A stretch of 64,000 bases of DNA from an uncultured Eubacteriales bacterium (GTDB taxonomy: Bacteria; Bacillota; Clostridia; Lachnospirales; Lachnospiraceae). The stretch spans positions 1 to 64,000 of the forward strand of contig OMWM01000008.1 in NCBI GenBank assembly GCA_900314775.1, in the 5' to 3' direction. A program made the position numbers and the translations under genes. Shown in pieces: positions 17,572 to 24,725 of the stretch; position 1 is the first letter of the stretch; each line of letters begins with the position of its first letter. The notes beneath the pieces were generated by a model. It saw only the letters and a program-made list of their open reading frames with translations. It was not told the DNA's origin and searched no databases.

Positions 17572-19161
17572 ATGAATTGCCCAAGATGCAATATGCCGAT
17601 GGATAATGTCTATATCTGTCCGCACTGCGGCTATGAGGATTCGGCAGCCAGGAAAGTGATATTCTCGTCCAACTGGCATTACAACCAGGGACTGTCCAAG
17701 GCGAAGGTCCGCGACCTTTCCGGTGCGATCACGTCGCTGACGCAGGCTCTGAAATACAACAAGAAGAATATGGATGCCCGGAATCTGCTCGGGCTGATCT
17801 ATTATCATATCGGGGAGATTGTCCCGGCGCTGAGCCAGTGGGTCATCAGCGTCCATTTTCAGCCGAACAGCAATCCGGCGGCGAGGTATATCAAGTCCAT
17901 TCAGGATGACCCGCAGCAGCTGCGGGATGCGGACAGGCTGATCAAGCAGTACAACAAGTCACTGGAGGAGATTGAGGAGGGCAATGTCGATTTTGCCATC
18001 AACCGGCTCAAGAAGGTCGTCAATCTGAATCCGAACTACGTGAAGGCCTATCAGCTCCTGGCCCTGCTTTATATGGAGCGGGAGCAGTACAATGCGGCGC
18101 ATAAGGTCATCATGCGCGCGATCAAGGTAGACCGCAACAACATTACTTCTCTGAATTATCTGAAGGAGATCAATACAAAACGCGGCAAGGCGCCGATTAC
18201 GACGGAGGACCGGGATTTCCGCATAGCGGATCCGAACCCGATCGTCATTCAGGGCGGCCGCAAGGAGGACTACCGCGAGAATACAAACGGCTTCTCCTCT
18301 TATATCAATGTTATCATCGGCATCGTGATCGGTGCAGCGGCGCTGCTTCTGCTTGTTGTGCCGACGATTACGAGAACGCAGACGGCCAAATACAATCAGC
18401 AGATTGTGGAATACAGCGCGCAGATTTCAGAGCGCAATTCGCAGATCGACGATCTGAATACGCAGGTCGATGATCTGACACAGCAGCTCAAGAAATACAC
18501 GGGCAGCGGCTCCGAGGAGTCGTCTTCTACTGACTCGGCGGCGCGCGACCAGCTGATGACAGCGCTGAAGAGCTATCTGGCCGGCGATCTGTACGAAGCC
18601 GGCACAAAGCTGGCAGAGGTGGACCCTGACAGCCTCAGCAATGAGGACGACAAGGATATCTACGAGATTATCCGCAGCGAGACCGCGGATACGGTCATCG
18701 ATTCGCTGTTTGATACGGCTTACAGCTATTATGACGAGGGCGATTATTCGAAGTCGGTCGAAGCATTTGTCAAAGCGCTTCGTATTTCGCCGTCTTCGAC
18801 GGGCAGCATGTATTACCTGGCACGTTCCTATCAGAAGCTGGGTGATTATACCAATGCGTCCAAATATTTCTCGATGATTGTCAATAACTATCCGGATTCG
18901 CAGTATTATTCGGATGCGAAAACATACCTCAGCGAGGTGCAGAAGTCGGATGGCTCATCGGATACGTCGGAGACTTCCGAGTCCGACAGCACATCGGAGA
19001 GTGATAGTTCTGACAGTACGGACAGTACGTCCGGCACGGGCAGCACGTCCGGTACAGACAGCACATCCGGCACGGGCAGCGCATACGGCACGGACAGCAC
19101 GTCCGGATCCGGCAGCACGTCCGACAATACAGGATCAGATAACAGCGATTACGGAGAATGA
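17572..19161 (+). CDS. Zinc-ribbon, TPR and transmembrane protein with Ser/Thr/Gly tail (529 aa)
   Basis: Domains in order: zinc ribbon CPRC...CPHC (3-6 and 18-21); TPR-like helices about 38-205; one transmembrane segment about 243-262 (INVIIGIVIGAAALLLLVV); coiled coil about 275-305 (QISERNSQIDDLNTQVDDL); a second TPR set about 320-460 including SMYYLARSYQKLGDYTNASKY; and a low-complexity tail of about 65 residues built from STSGTG/TDS repeats. The first TPR set is probably cytoplasmic and the second outside the membrane. The tail looks like a cell-wall or extracellular spacer. The start ATG is 13 bases after the small gene behind AGGAGG. Specific function unknown; by position it may act with glmM in envelope biogenesis. 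Confidence 0.85.
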   Translation: MNCPRCNMPMDNVYICPHCGYEDSAARKVIFSSNWHYNQGLSKAKVRDLSGAITSLTQALKYNKKNMDARNLLGLIYYHIGEIVPALSQWVISVHFQPNSNPAARYIKSIQDDPQQLRDADRLIKQYNKSLEEIEEGNVDFAINRLKKVVNLNPNYVKAYQLLALLYMEREQYNAAHKVIMRAIKVDRNNITSLNYLKEINTKRGKAPITTEDRDFRIADPNPIVIQGGRKEDYRENTNGFSSYINVIIGIVIGAAALLLLVVPTITRTQTAKYNQQIVEYSAQISERNSQIDDLNTQVDDLTQQLKKYTGSGSEESSSTDSAARDQLMTALKSYLAGDLYEAGTKLAEVDPDSLSNEDDKDIYEIIRSETADTVIDSLFDTAYSYYDEGDYSKSVEAFVKALRISPSSTGSMYYLARSYQKLGDYTNASKYFSMIVNNYPDSQYYSDAKTYLSEVQKSDGSSDTSETSESDSTSESDSSDSTDSTSGTGSTSGTDSTSGTGSAYGTDSTSGSGSTSDNTGSDNSDYGE

Positions 19162-19193
19162 TTTCCGCAGGCGCTGATTTGAAAGGAGCAGCT

Positions 19194-20543
19194 ATGTCTA
19201 AATATTTCGGAACGGATGGTTTTCGCGGTGAGGCCAACAAGAGCCTGACTGTCGATCACGCATTCAAGATCGGAAAATATCTCGGCTGGTATTACGGCAG
19301 AAATCATAAAGCCAGAATCGTCATCGGCAAGGACACAAGGCGTTCGAGCTACATGTTCGAATATGCACTGTGCGCCGGCCTCACATCGACCGGAGCAGAT
19401 GCCTACCTGATGCACGTGACGACGACGCCGAGCATTTCCTATATTACGAGGACAGATGATTTCGACTGCGGCATCATGATCACCGCCAGCCACAATCCGT
19501 ACTATGACAACGGCATCAAGCTGATGAACAGCTTCGGCGAGAAGATGGAAGAGAACGTGATCGACCTTCTGGAGGAATATCTGGATTCCGACCGTGTTCT
19601 GCCGTTTGCCGAGCGCGAAAATATCGGCCGGACCGTGGATTATGCAGCGGGCCGAAACCGCTACATCGGCCACCTCATTTCTCTGGCGACGAGGTCGTAC
19701 AAGGGAATCCGGGTCGGCCTCGACTGCGCCAACGGCGCGACATGGCAGATGGCCAAGAACATTTTTGATACGCTCGGTGCGGATACCTATGTGACGGCCA
19801 ACATGCCGGACGGTCTGAACATCAACGTCGACTGCGGCTCGACCCATCTGGATAATCTCAAGAAATTCGTGCTGCAGAATCACCTCGATGTCGGCTTTGC
19901 CTTCGACGGCGACGCGGACCGCTGCCTGGCGGTGGACGAGCAGGGCAATGAGATCAACGGCGACAAGATCATGTATATCTGCGCCAAATATATGAAGGAT
20001 ACCGGTATTTTCGGCAAATCCAAGGTTGTCACGACGGTGATGTCCAACATCGGTCTGTACAAGGCGCTCGACAAGATCGGCATCGGATATGAGAAGACAG
20101 CCGTAGGCGATAAATATGTCGCAGAAAACATGCGGCAGAACGGCCATCTGATCGGCGGCGAACAGTCGGGCCACATCATTTTCGGACGTCTCTCCAGCAC
20201 GGGAGACGGCCTCCTGACGGCGATCAAGGTCATGGAGGTAATCACGGAGGATCATCAGCCGCTTTCTGTTCTGGCGGCGCCGGTGACCATTTATCCGCAG
20301 GTCCTGAAAAATGTTGTCGTGACCGACAAGGACGAGACGATGAACAGCCCGGCGGTGCAGGCAGCCGTCAGCAAAGCAGAGGAAGAACTCGGCGATACCG
20401 GCCGTGTCCTTCTGCGCAAGAGCGGCACCGAGCCGCTGCTGCGTGTCATGGCGGAAGCGGAGACCTATGAGGAATGCGAGAAATATGTCGATATGATTAT
20501 CGACAGCATGCGCCAGGACGGCAAACTGATCAAGGAGCAGTAA
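19194..20543 (+). CDS. glmM: Phosphoglucosamine mutase
   Basis: 449 aa, right length. It interconverts glucosamine-6-phosphate and glucosamine-1-phosphate for UDP-GlcNAc and peptidoglycan. KYFGTDGFRG at the N-terminus; the catalytic phosphoserine motif TASHNP with S99; metal-binding FDGDADRC; sugar-binding GGEQSGHI; phosphate-binding RKSGTEPLLRVM. The start at 19194 is behind AAAGGAG (19182-19188); an in-frame ATG at 19158 overlaps the previous stop and gives a 12-residue extension that is not family-like. It is one base away from the next gene. Confidence 0.95.
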   Translation: MSKYFGTDGFRGEANKSLTVDHAFKIGKYLGWYYGRNHKARIVIGKDTRRSSYMFEYALCAGLTSTGADAYLMHVTTTPSISYITRTDDFDCGIMITASHNPYYDNGIKLMNSFGEKMEENVIDLLEEYLDSDRVLPFAERENIGRTVDYAAGRNRYIGHLISLATRSYKGIRVGLDCANGATWQMAKNIFDTLGADTYVTANMPDGLNINVDCGSTHLDNLKKFVLQNHLDVGFAFDGDADRCLAVDEQGNEINGDKIMYICAKYMKDTGIFGKSKVVTTVMSNIGLYKALDKIGIGYEKTAVGDKYVAENMRQNGHLIGGEQSGHIIFGRLSSTGDGLLTAIKVMEVITEDHQPLSVLAAPVTIYPQVLKNVVVTDKDETMNSPAVQAAVSKAEEELGDTGRVLLRKSGTEPLLRVMAEAETYEECEKYVDMIIDSMRQDGKLIKEQ

Positions 20544-20544
20544 G

Positions 20545-21207
20545 ATGTATACGATAGAAGATCTTTTTGACACCTCGAAGACGATCGCGGCGGATCTCTT
20601 CAAAGGAAAGAAATATCCATGGGAGGTGCTGGCGGACATCAAGGATTTCATCCTGCAGCTGGGACCGACACTGCCGGCGGACGAATTTTACAGCCCGAAG
20701 GAAAATATCTGGATCGCCAAAGATGCGGAGGTTTTTGATTCCGCTTATATAGGTGCGCCGTGCATCATTGATCACGGTGCGCATATCCGCCACTGTGCTT
20801 TCATCCGTGAGAGCGCCATTGTCGGCAAGGAGACCGTCGTCGGCAATTCCGTTGAGCTCAAGAACGTGGTTCTGTTCGATCATGTCGAGACGCCGCATTA
20901 CAATTATGTCGGTGATTCGATCCTCGGATACCACGCGCATATGGGAGCCGGCTCCATCACGTCCAATGTCAAGGCGGACCGCGCCAATGTCATCATCAAG
21001 GGCGATGAACTGATCCCGACCGGACGGAAGAAGGTCGGCGCCATGCTGGGCGACTGGGCGGAGATCGGCTGCAACACGGTGCTCAATCCGGGCACGGTGG
21101 TCGGCCGCCATACGAATATCTATCCGGTTTCATGCGTGCGCGGCGTGATTCCGGCTGGCAGCATCTACAAAGATGCAGAGCATATCGTCCTGAAAAAGGA
21201 TGAATAA
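20545..21207 (+). CDS. Left-handed beta-helix (hexapeptide repeat) nucleotidyltransferase/acyltransferase-like protein
   Basis: 220 aa. Hexapeptide repeats from about residue 60 to 205 (for example VFDSAYIGAPCIIDHGAHIRH, then IGCNTVLNPGTVVGRHTNI) predict a left-handed beta-helix as in the C-terminal acetyltransferase of GlmU. The N-terminal about 50 residues are helical; there is no pyrophosphorylase GxGTRM motif. Relatives are often labelled UDP-GlcNAc pyrophosphorylase-like, but what is visible supports only an acyltransferase-type helix. It starts one base after the glmM stop, so a role with glucosamine-phosphate is likely. It is the last gene of the operon. Confidence 0.82.
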   Translation: MYTIEDLFDTSKTIAADLFKGKKYPWEVLADIKDFILQLGPTLPADEFYSPKENIWIAKDAEVFDSAYIGAPCIIDHGAHIRHCAFIRESAIVGKETVVGNSVELKNVVLFDHVETPHYNYVGDSILGYHAHMGAGSITSNVKADRANVIIKGDELIPTGRKKVGAMLGDWAEIGCNTVLNPGTVVGRHTNIYPVSCVRGVIPAGSIYKDAEHIVLKKDE

Positions 21208-21223
21208 AGCAGACAGAAAGCAG

Positions 21224-21254
21224 AAGGGAGGACCCGGATGGATCCTCCCTTTTA
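21224..21254 (+). terminator. Terminator of the valS-glmM operon
   Basis: Stem AAGGGAGGA/TCCTCCCTT with a 10-base loop, followed by TTTTATT. Confidence 0.85.
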
Positions 21255-21266
21255 TTATTCCGGCAC

Positions 21267-21306
21267 AGCCGGCTATTAGCCTTGGCATCGCCGGCTTTTT
21301 ATTTTT
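21267..21306 (+). terminator. Second hairpin with T tract in tandem
   Basis: AGCCGGC (21267-21273) pairs with GCCGGCT (21290-21296), followed by TTTTTATTTTT. It backs up the terminator at 21224. The 11-base string GGCATCGCCGG in its loop side occurs again at 21334-21344, in the 3' end of aroA. Confidence 0.65.
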
Positions 21307-21324
21307 GGAGCCGTCAGGCGGCTT

Positions 21325-22641
21325 TTAAGCCCCGGCATCGCCGGTGATCTGCCGGCATACGCCGTCCAGTACAGCAAAATAATCTGCAAAGGTTTTGCGG
21401 CAGCAGTCCGGGTCGTCAATGACAATGCCAGGTGACCGAAGACCTGTCAGTGCAAAGGCCATGGCCACGCGGTGGTCGTGATAGGTCTGCACAAGCGCCG
21501 GCTGCGGCTGCCCCGGCCAGATGGTGATCTCATCGCTTCCCGCCTGCGTGCGGATGCCCATGCGGCCGAGTTCCTGCGTGATCGCCGCCATGCGGTCACA
21601 TTCCTGCCCGCGGATATGGCCGATGCCGCGGATGGTCACCGGTGCGTCGGCATACGGCGCGATCGCGGCGAGCGTCAGCGCCTGGTCCGAGAAAGCATGC
21701 ATATCGATATCGATGCCGTGCAGCCTGCCGGCTACCGGGCCGGTCAGCCGGATGCCCTCCGGCGTATCCTTCATAGAGCAGCCCATCTGCACCAGCACGT
21801 CCAGAAAGCGGATATCGCCCTGCAGGCTGTCCGGGTGCACGCCCTGCACCGTAACCGACTCCCCGGAAATGGCAGCCAGCCCGTAGAAATAGGCAGCGGC
21901 CGAAACATCCGGTTCGATCTCGTATTCTTCGCGGCATTTGTAGGCGGCGCTGCCCGGAATGTGATAGGTCCGGCCCGTATTCGTCACGTCGGCGCCGAAT
22001 GCCTGCATCATCGCCATGGTCATGGAAGTGTAGGCAAGACCGTGCGTGCCGGCCGCATGTACGTCAAAATCGTGATCCGTCAGCACGCCTGCCATCAGCA
22101 GAGCAGAGAGAAACTGGCTGCTCTGGTCGATGTTGACGGTCACCCCGGATGCGGTGATCCGTCCGCCGTGAATGGTAAAAGGAAAATGTCCCGGTTCGCC
22201 TTCCGGTGTGATGCCGCAGCCAAGTCCTGTCAGCGCGTCCAGAAGCGCGGCCATCGGGCGATGGCGCATCTGTTCGGAAGAGTCGAGGTGCCATGTCCCC
22301 TGTGAAAAGGCCAGCATCGCGGTCAGAAAACGGGCGGCGGTGCCTGCGCTGCCGACGTTGATTGACGCCTCCTCCTTCGGGATGCGGCCGGCCTCACCGC
22401 GCACCAGAACTGTCTGCGCGCGGCGGTCATCCTCGACGGAAAAACCAAGATCCTTCAGACACTGCATGAAGTGCTGTGCGTCGCTGCTGAACTGTGCGCC
22501 GCGCAGGAGGGTCGTACCGTCGGCAAGGGCGGCGATCATGAGCGCCCGGTTCGTAATGCTCTTGGACCCCGGCACGCGGACAGACAGCGGGATCTGCCGG
22601 AAACGGCCGCTGAAAACGGGTTTGACTGCATAGGTATCCAT
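21325..22641 (-). CDS. aroA: 3-phosphoshikimate 1-carboxyvinyltransferase (EPSP synthase)
   Basis: 438 aa. It transfers enolpyruvate from PEP to shikimate-3-phosphate in aromatic amino-acid synthesis; it is the glyphosate-target enzyme family. Visible motifs: PGSKSITNRALMIAALA (substrate Lys/Ser/Arg), GSAGTAARF, DQSSQFLSALLMAG, and TYHDHRVAMAFAL near the C-terminus. The start ATG at 22641 is 5 bases from AAGGAGG; an adjacent in-frame ATG at 22644 is too close to it. It is the only shikimate gene in the window and is transcribed alone, convergent with the preceding operon and divergent from mntP. Confidence 0.96.
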   Translation of the reverse strand: MDTYAVKPVFSGRFRQIPLSVRVPGSKSITNRALMIAALADGTTLLRGAQFSSDAQHFMQCLKDLGFSVEDDRRAQTVLVRGEAGRIPKEEASINVGSAGTAARFLTAMLAFSQGTWHLDSSEQMRHRPMAALLDALTGLGCGITPEGEPGHFPFTIHGGRITASGVTVNIDQSSQFLSALLMAGVLTDHDFDVHAAGTHGLAYTSMTMAMMQAFGADVTNTGRTYHIPGSAAYKCREEYEIEPDVSAAAYFYGLAAISGESVTVQGVHPDSLQGDIRFLDVLVQMGCSMKDTPEGIRLTGPVAGRLHGIDIDMHAFSDQALTLAAIAPYADAPVTIRGIGHIRGQECDRMAAITQELGRMGIRTQAGSDEITIWPGQPQPALVQTYHDHRVAMAFALTGLRSPGIVIDDPDCCRKTFADYFAVLDGVCRQITGDAGA

Positions 22642-22667
22642 CATTTCCTCCTTGAAGCTTTTTCCAA

Positions 22668-22676
22668 AGTTTACCA
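22668..22676 (-). promoter_or_regulatory. Possible extended -10 of aroA
   Basis: On the minus strand TGG-TAAACT reads as a TGn extended -10, 27 bases before the aroA start. No good -35 is visible. Confidence 0.35.
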
Positions 22677-22703
22677 CATATCCGCCGGACAGAAAAGATC
22701 GGA

Positions 22704-22732
22704 TTGCCACACGGGGACAAGACGTGTATAAT
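22704..22732 (+). promoter_or_regulatory. Promoter of mntP
   Basis: TTGCCA (22704-22709) and perfect TATAAT (22727-22732) with a 17-base spacer, 35 bases before mntP. The leader is too short to hold a yybP-ykoY manganese riboswitch, which often precedes mntP. Confidence 0.8.
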
Positions 22733-22767
22733 AAATGCCAATGTGTTATTAAGGAAATGGAGAAATT

Positions 22768-23331
22768 ATGGGTACACTGGAATTGATTCTTCTGTCTGTC
22801 GGACTGGCGATGGACGCTTTCGCGGTTTCTGTCTGCAAGGGACTTGCTCTGCAGAAGATCCGTATTAAACATATGCTGATCTGCGGCGCCTGGTTCGGCG
22901 GCTTTCAGGCACTGATGCCGCTTCTGGGCTGGCTTCTCGGCAGCCGCTTCAGCCGGTATATCGAGAAATTCGATCACTGGATCGCGTTTATTCTGCTGGC
23001 CCTGATCGGTGCCAACATGATCCGTGAGGCGGTTTCCGGGAAAGAAGAGGATGTCGACAGCTCACTGAAATTCGGGGAGATGTTCCTGATGGCGGTGGCG
23101 ACGAGCATCGATGCGCTGGCGGTCGGCGTGTCCTTTGCTTTTCTGAATGTCAGCATTGTGCCGGCCGTAACCTGCATCGGTGTGATCACGTTCGTCATCT
23201 CGGCGATCGGCGTGAAGATCGGCAGCATTTTCGGCGCACGGTACAAGGCAAGAGCGGAGATCGCCGGCGGCGTTATTCTGATTATCATCGGCCTGCGTAT
23301 TCTGCTGCAGCATTTCGGCATTCTTGCCTGA
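22768..23331 (+). CDS. mntP: Manganese efflux pump MntP
   Basis: 187 aa, six predicted membrane helices. It exports Mn2+ from the cytoplasm. The two-fold repeat is clear: GLAMDAFAVSVCKGL in the first helix pair and ATSIDALAVGVSFAF in the second, each with the intramembrane Asp the family requires. The cytoplasmic loop KEEDVDSSLKFGE separates the halves. RBS AAGGAAATGGAG precedes the ATG. It is a monocistronic gene with its own promoter and terminator. Confidence 0.95.
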   Translation: MGTLELILLSVGLAMDAFAVSVCKGLALQKIRIKHMLICGAWFGGFQALMPLLGWLLGSRFSRYIEKFDHWIAFILLALIGANMIREAVSGKEEDVDSSLKFGEMFLMAVATSIDALAVGVSFAFLNVSIVPAVTCIGVITFVISAIGVKIGSIFGARYKARAEIAGGVILIIIGLRILLQHFGILA

Positions 23332-23342
23332 GGCAGTGCATG

Positions 23343-23389
23343 AAGAAGGAGCTTCGGTTTATCTGGTGAAACCGAAGCTCCTTCTTTTT
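23343..23389 (+). terminator. Terminator of mntP
   Basis: An 18-bp perfect stem (5' arm 23343-23360, 3' arm 23369-23386, core GGAGCTTCGGTTT) followed by TTTTT. It lies at the convergent end of mntP and yitT; the reverse orientation lacks a T tract. Confidence 0.93.
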
Positions 23390-24233
23390 ACTGTTTGTAA
23401 ACTTTTCGCAGAGAAAAGCCGTGGCCGCGTACGTCGCGGACATTGGCGATCGTCATAAAGGCATTTTTGTCGATGCTCTGCACCTTCTGCTGCACGCCGA
23501 ACAGCTCTCTCTTGGAGACAACCGTTGTGATCTGCCTGTAGGACTCGCCGGTGTAACCGCCGATCACCGGTGTGATCGTGCTGCCGCGGTCAAATTCCGA
23601 GAGCACAGCTTCGTTGATCTCTTTCCACTTCGGGCTGATGATGCGCAGCTCAACCTGCTGGCGGCCGTATACGAGAGCACGGTCGAGCACGACGGTGTAG
23701 GTGATCACGAGCAGGATGCCGTGCATGATGGAGTTCAGGTCTGTCGTAAACGCCTGCAGGAGCAGGATCAGCAGATCAAACAGGTTGAGTGAGACGGATA
23801 CCGGAAAGCCGGTCAGCTTTTCCAGTACGAGCGGCGGGATATCCATGCCGCCGCTGGATGCTCCCTGCTGGATGATCAGGCCGATGGAAAGGCCGATGCA
23901 GATGCCGCCGTAGAGAGCACTCAGGAGCAGATCCTGCGTCAGACTGCCCGTGACCCGGTAGAGCAGCTGCATGAGCGAGAGCAGGAACGGGTACTCGATG
24001 GAACTGAGCAGGGTGCTCAGCGCAAATCGTTTTCCGAGCACGGCCAGCCCGAGCAGGAACATGGCCGCATTGAACAGATAGATAAATACCGTGATGGGCA
24101 GGCCGCATATGTGATTGAAGAATATGCCAAGACCCGTCGTGCCGCCGGTGATCAGCCCCTGCGGCAGAATAAAATAGGCGCTCGCAAAAGCATAGAGCAG
24201 ATTGCCGAGCGTAATCAGAAGAATCTTTTTCAT
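23388..24233 (-). CDS. YitT family membrane protein (YitT_membrane + DUF2179)
   Basis: 281 aa. The first about 195 residues hold five to six hydrophobic helices with the family signatures LITGGTTGLG and QQGASSGGMDIPPLVLEK. The C-terminal about 85 residues form the soluble DUF2179 domain (VSKRELFGVQQKVQSIDKNAFMTI region). The transported substrate of the family is not established. It is alone on the minus strand, with a promoter and a 130-base leader that contains an intrinsic terminator before the start codon (see 24256). Confidence 0.92.
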   Translation of the reverse strand: MKKILLITLGNLLYAFASAYFILPQGLITGGTTGLGIFFNHICGLPITVFIYLFNAAMFLLGLAVLGKRFALSTLLSSIEYPFLLSLMQLLYRVTGSLTQDLLLSALYGGICIGLSIGLIIQQGASSGGMDIPPLVLEKLTGFPVSVSLNLFDLLILLLQAFTTDLNSIMHGILLVITYTVVLDRALVYGRQQVELRIISPKWKEINEAVLSEFDRGSTITPVIGGYTGESYRQITTVVSKRELFGVQQKVQSIDKNAFMTIANVRDVRGHGFSLRKVYKQ

Positions 24234-24255
24234 AACATCATCCCTTTACCATGCT

Positions 24256-24293
24256 AAAATAAAAAAACAGAGATGAACGTCTGTTCATCTCTG
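24256..24293 (-). terminator. Intrinsic terminator in the yitT leader (possible attenuator)
   Basis: On the minus strand an 11-bp perfect stem CAGAGATGAAC/GTTCATCTCTG with a 4-base loop is followed by seven T, then TATTTT. It lies between the yitT promoter and its start codon, with no minus-strand gene upstream that it could serve. Premature termination controlled by the leader is the simplest reading. Confidence 0.75.
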
Positions 24294-24369
24294 CCTGAAT
24301 GAAAAAATCAATTGTATATCTCTTGAAAATCCTTCCGGATACATGTATACCGCCTCTTTCAACCATTTT

Positions 24370-24398
24370 ATTTTATGTCATTCTGTCGATTTTGTAAA
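24370..24398 (-). promoter_or_regulatory. Promoter of yitT
   Basis: On the minus strand TTTACA and TAAAAT are separated by 17 bases. Transcription would start near 24362 and give a leader of about 130 nt. The gap 24234-24448 holds this leader and no gene. Confidence 0.7.
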
Positions 24399-24448
24399 TA
24401 ATATGGTAATATGAAAATGTAGATATTGATAAACAAAGGAAGGCAGCC

Positions 24449-24643
24449 ATGGATAAGAAGAAAGTGACAAGCTGCGATATCTGCCTGTATTATTATTACG
24501 ATTATGATTACGGCGATTATATGTGTCAGCTTGACGCGGAGATGGATGAAGATGATGCGGCCCGTATGTACTATGATCAGGAATTTGCCTGTCCGTACTT
24601 TACGGCCGGCAACGAGTACACGATAGTGAAGAAACAGATGTAA
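24449..24643 (+). CDS. DUF6472-like small Cys/Tyr/Asp-rich protein (64 aa)
   Basis: Small acidic protein with four Cys: CDIC at 9-12, C27 and C53 in ACPYF, a pattern suited to one zinc or iron site. Between them lies YYYYDYDYGDYMCQLDAEMDEDD. The C-terminus GNEYTIVKKQM is, as I recall, typical of DUF6472, a family of small Lachnospiraceae proteins. Function unknown. ATG 24449 follows AAAGGAAGG. It is followed by glgA on the same strand, 82 bases later, but no functional link is evident. Confidence 0.75.
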   Translation: MDKKKVTSCDICLYYYYDYDYGDYMCQLDAEMDEDDAARMYYDQEFACPYFTAGNEYTIVKKQM

Positions 24644-24645
24644 AC

Positions 24646-24674
24646 TTGACGAAAATCACGAATTATTGTAAGGT
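24646..24674 (+). promoter_or_regulatory. Possible glgA promoter
   Basis: TTGACG and TAAGGT with a 17-base spacer. A second TTGACA at 24684 has no good -10 at the right distance. Confidence 0.35.
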
Positions 24675-24725
24675 ATTTCTGGATTGACAGGAGTACATTT
24701 GCATTAGAATATGGAGATCAGAGCG

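Noticed and set aside
21284..21344. Two copies of GGCATCGCCGG as a mobile repeat
   Set aside because: Only two short copies 50 bases apart, one inside the aroA end and one in a terminator; likely local GC-rich similarity.
22642..22977. Longer aroA with 112 extra N-terminal codons
   Set aside because: The extension crosses the mntP start and promoter and has no ribosome site; AAGGAGG precedes ATG 22641.
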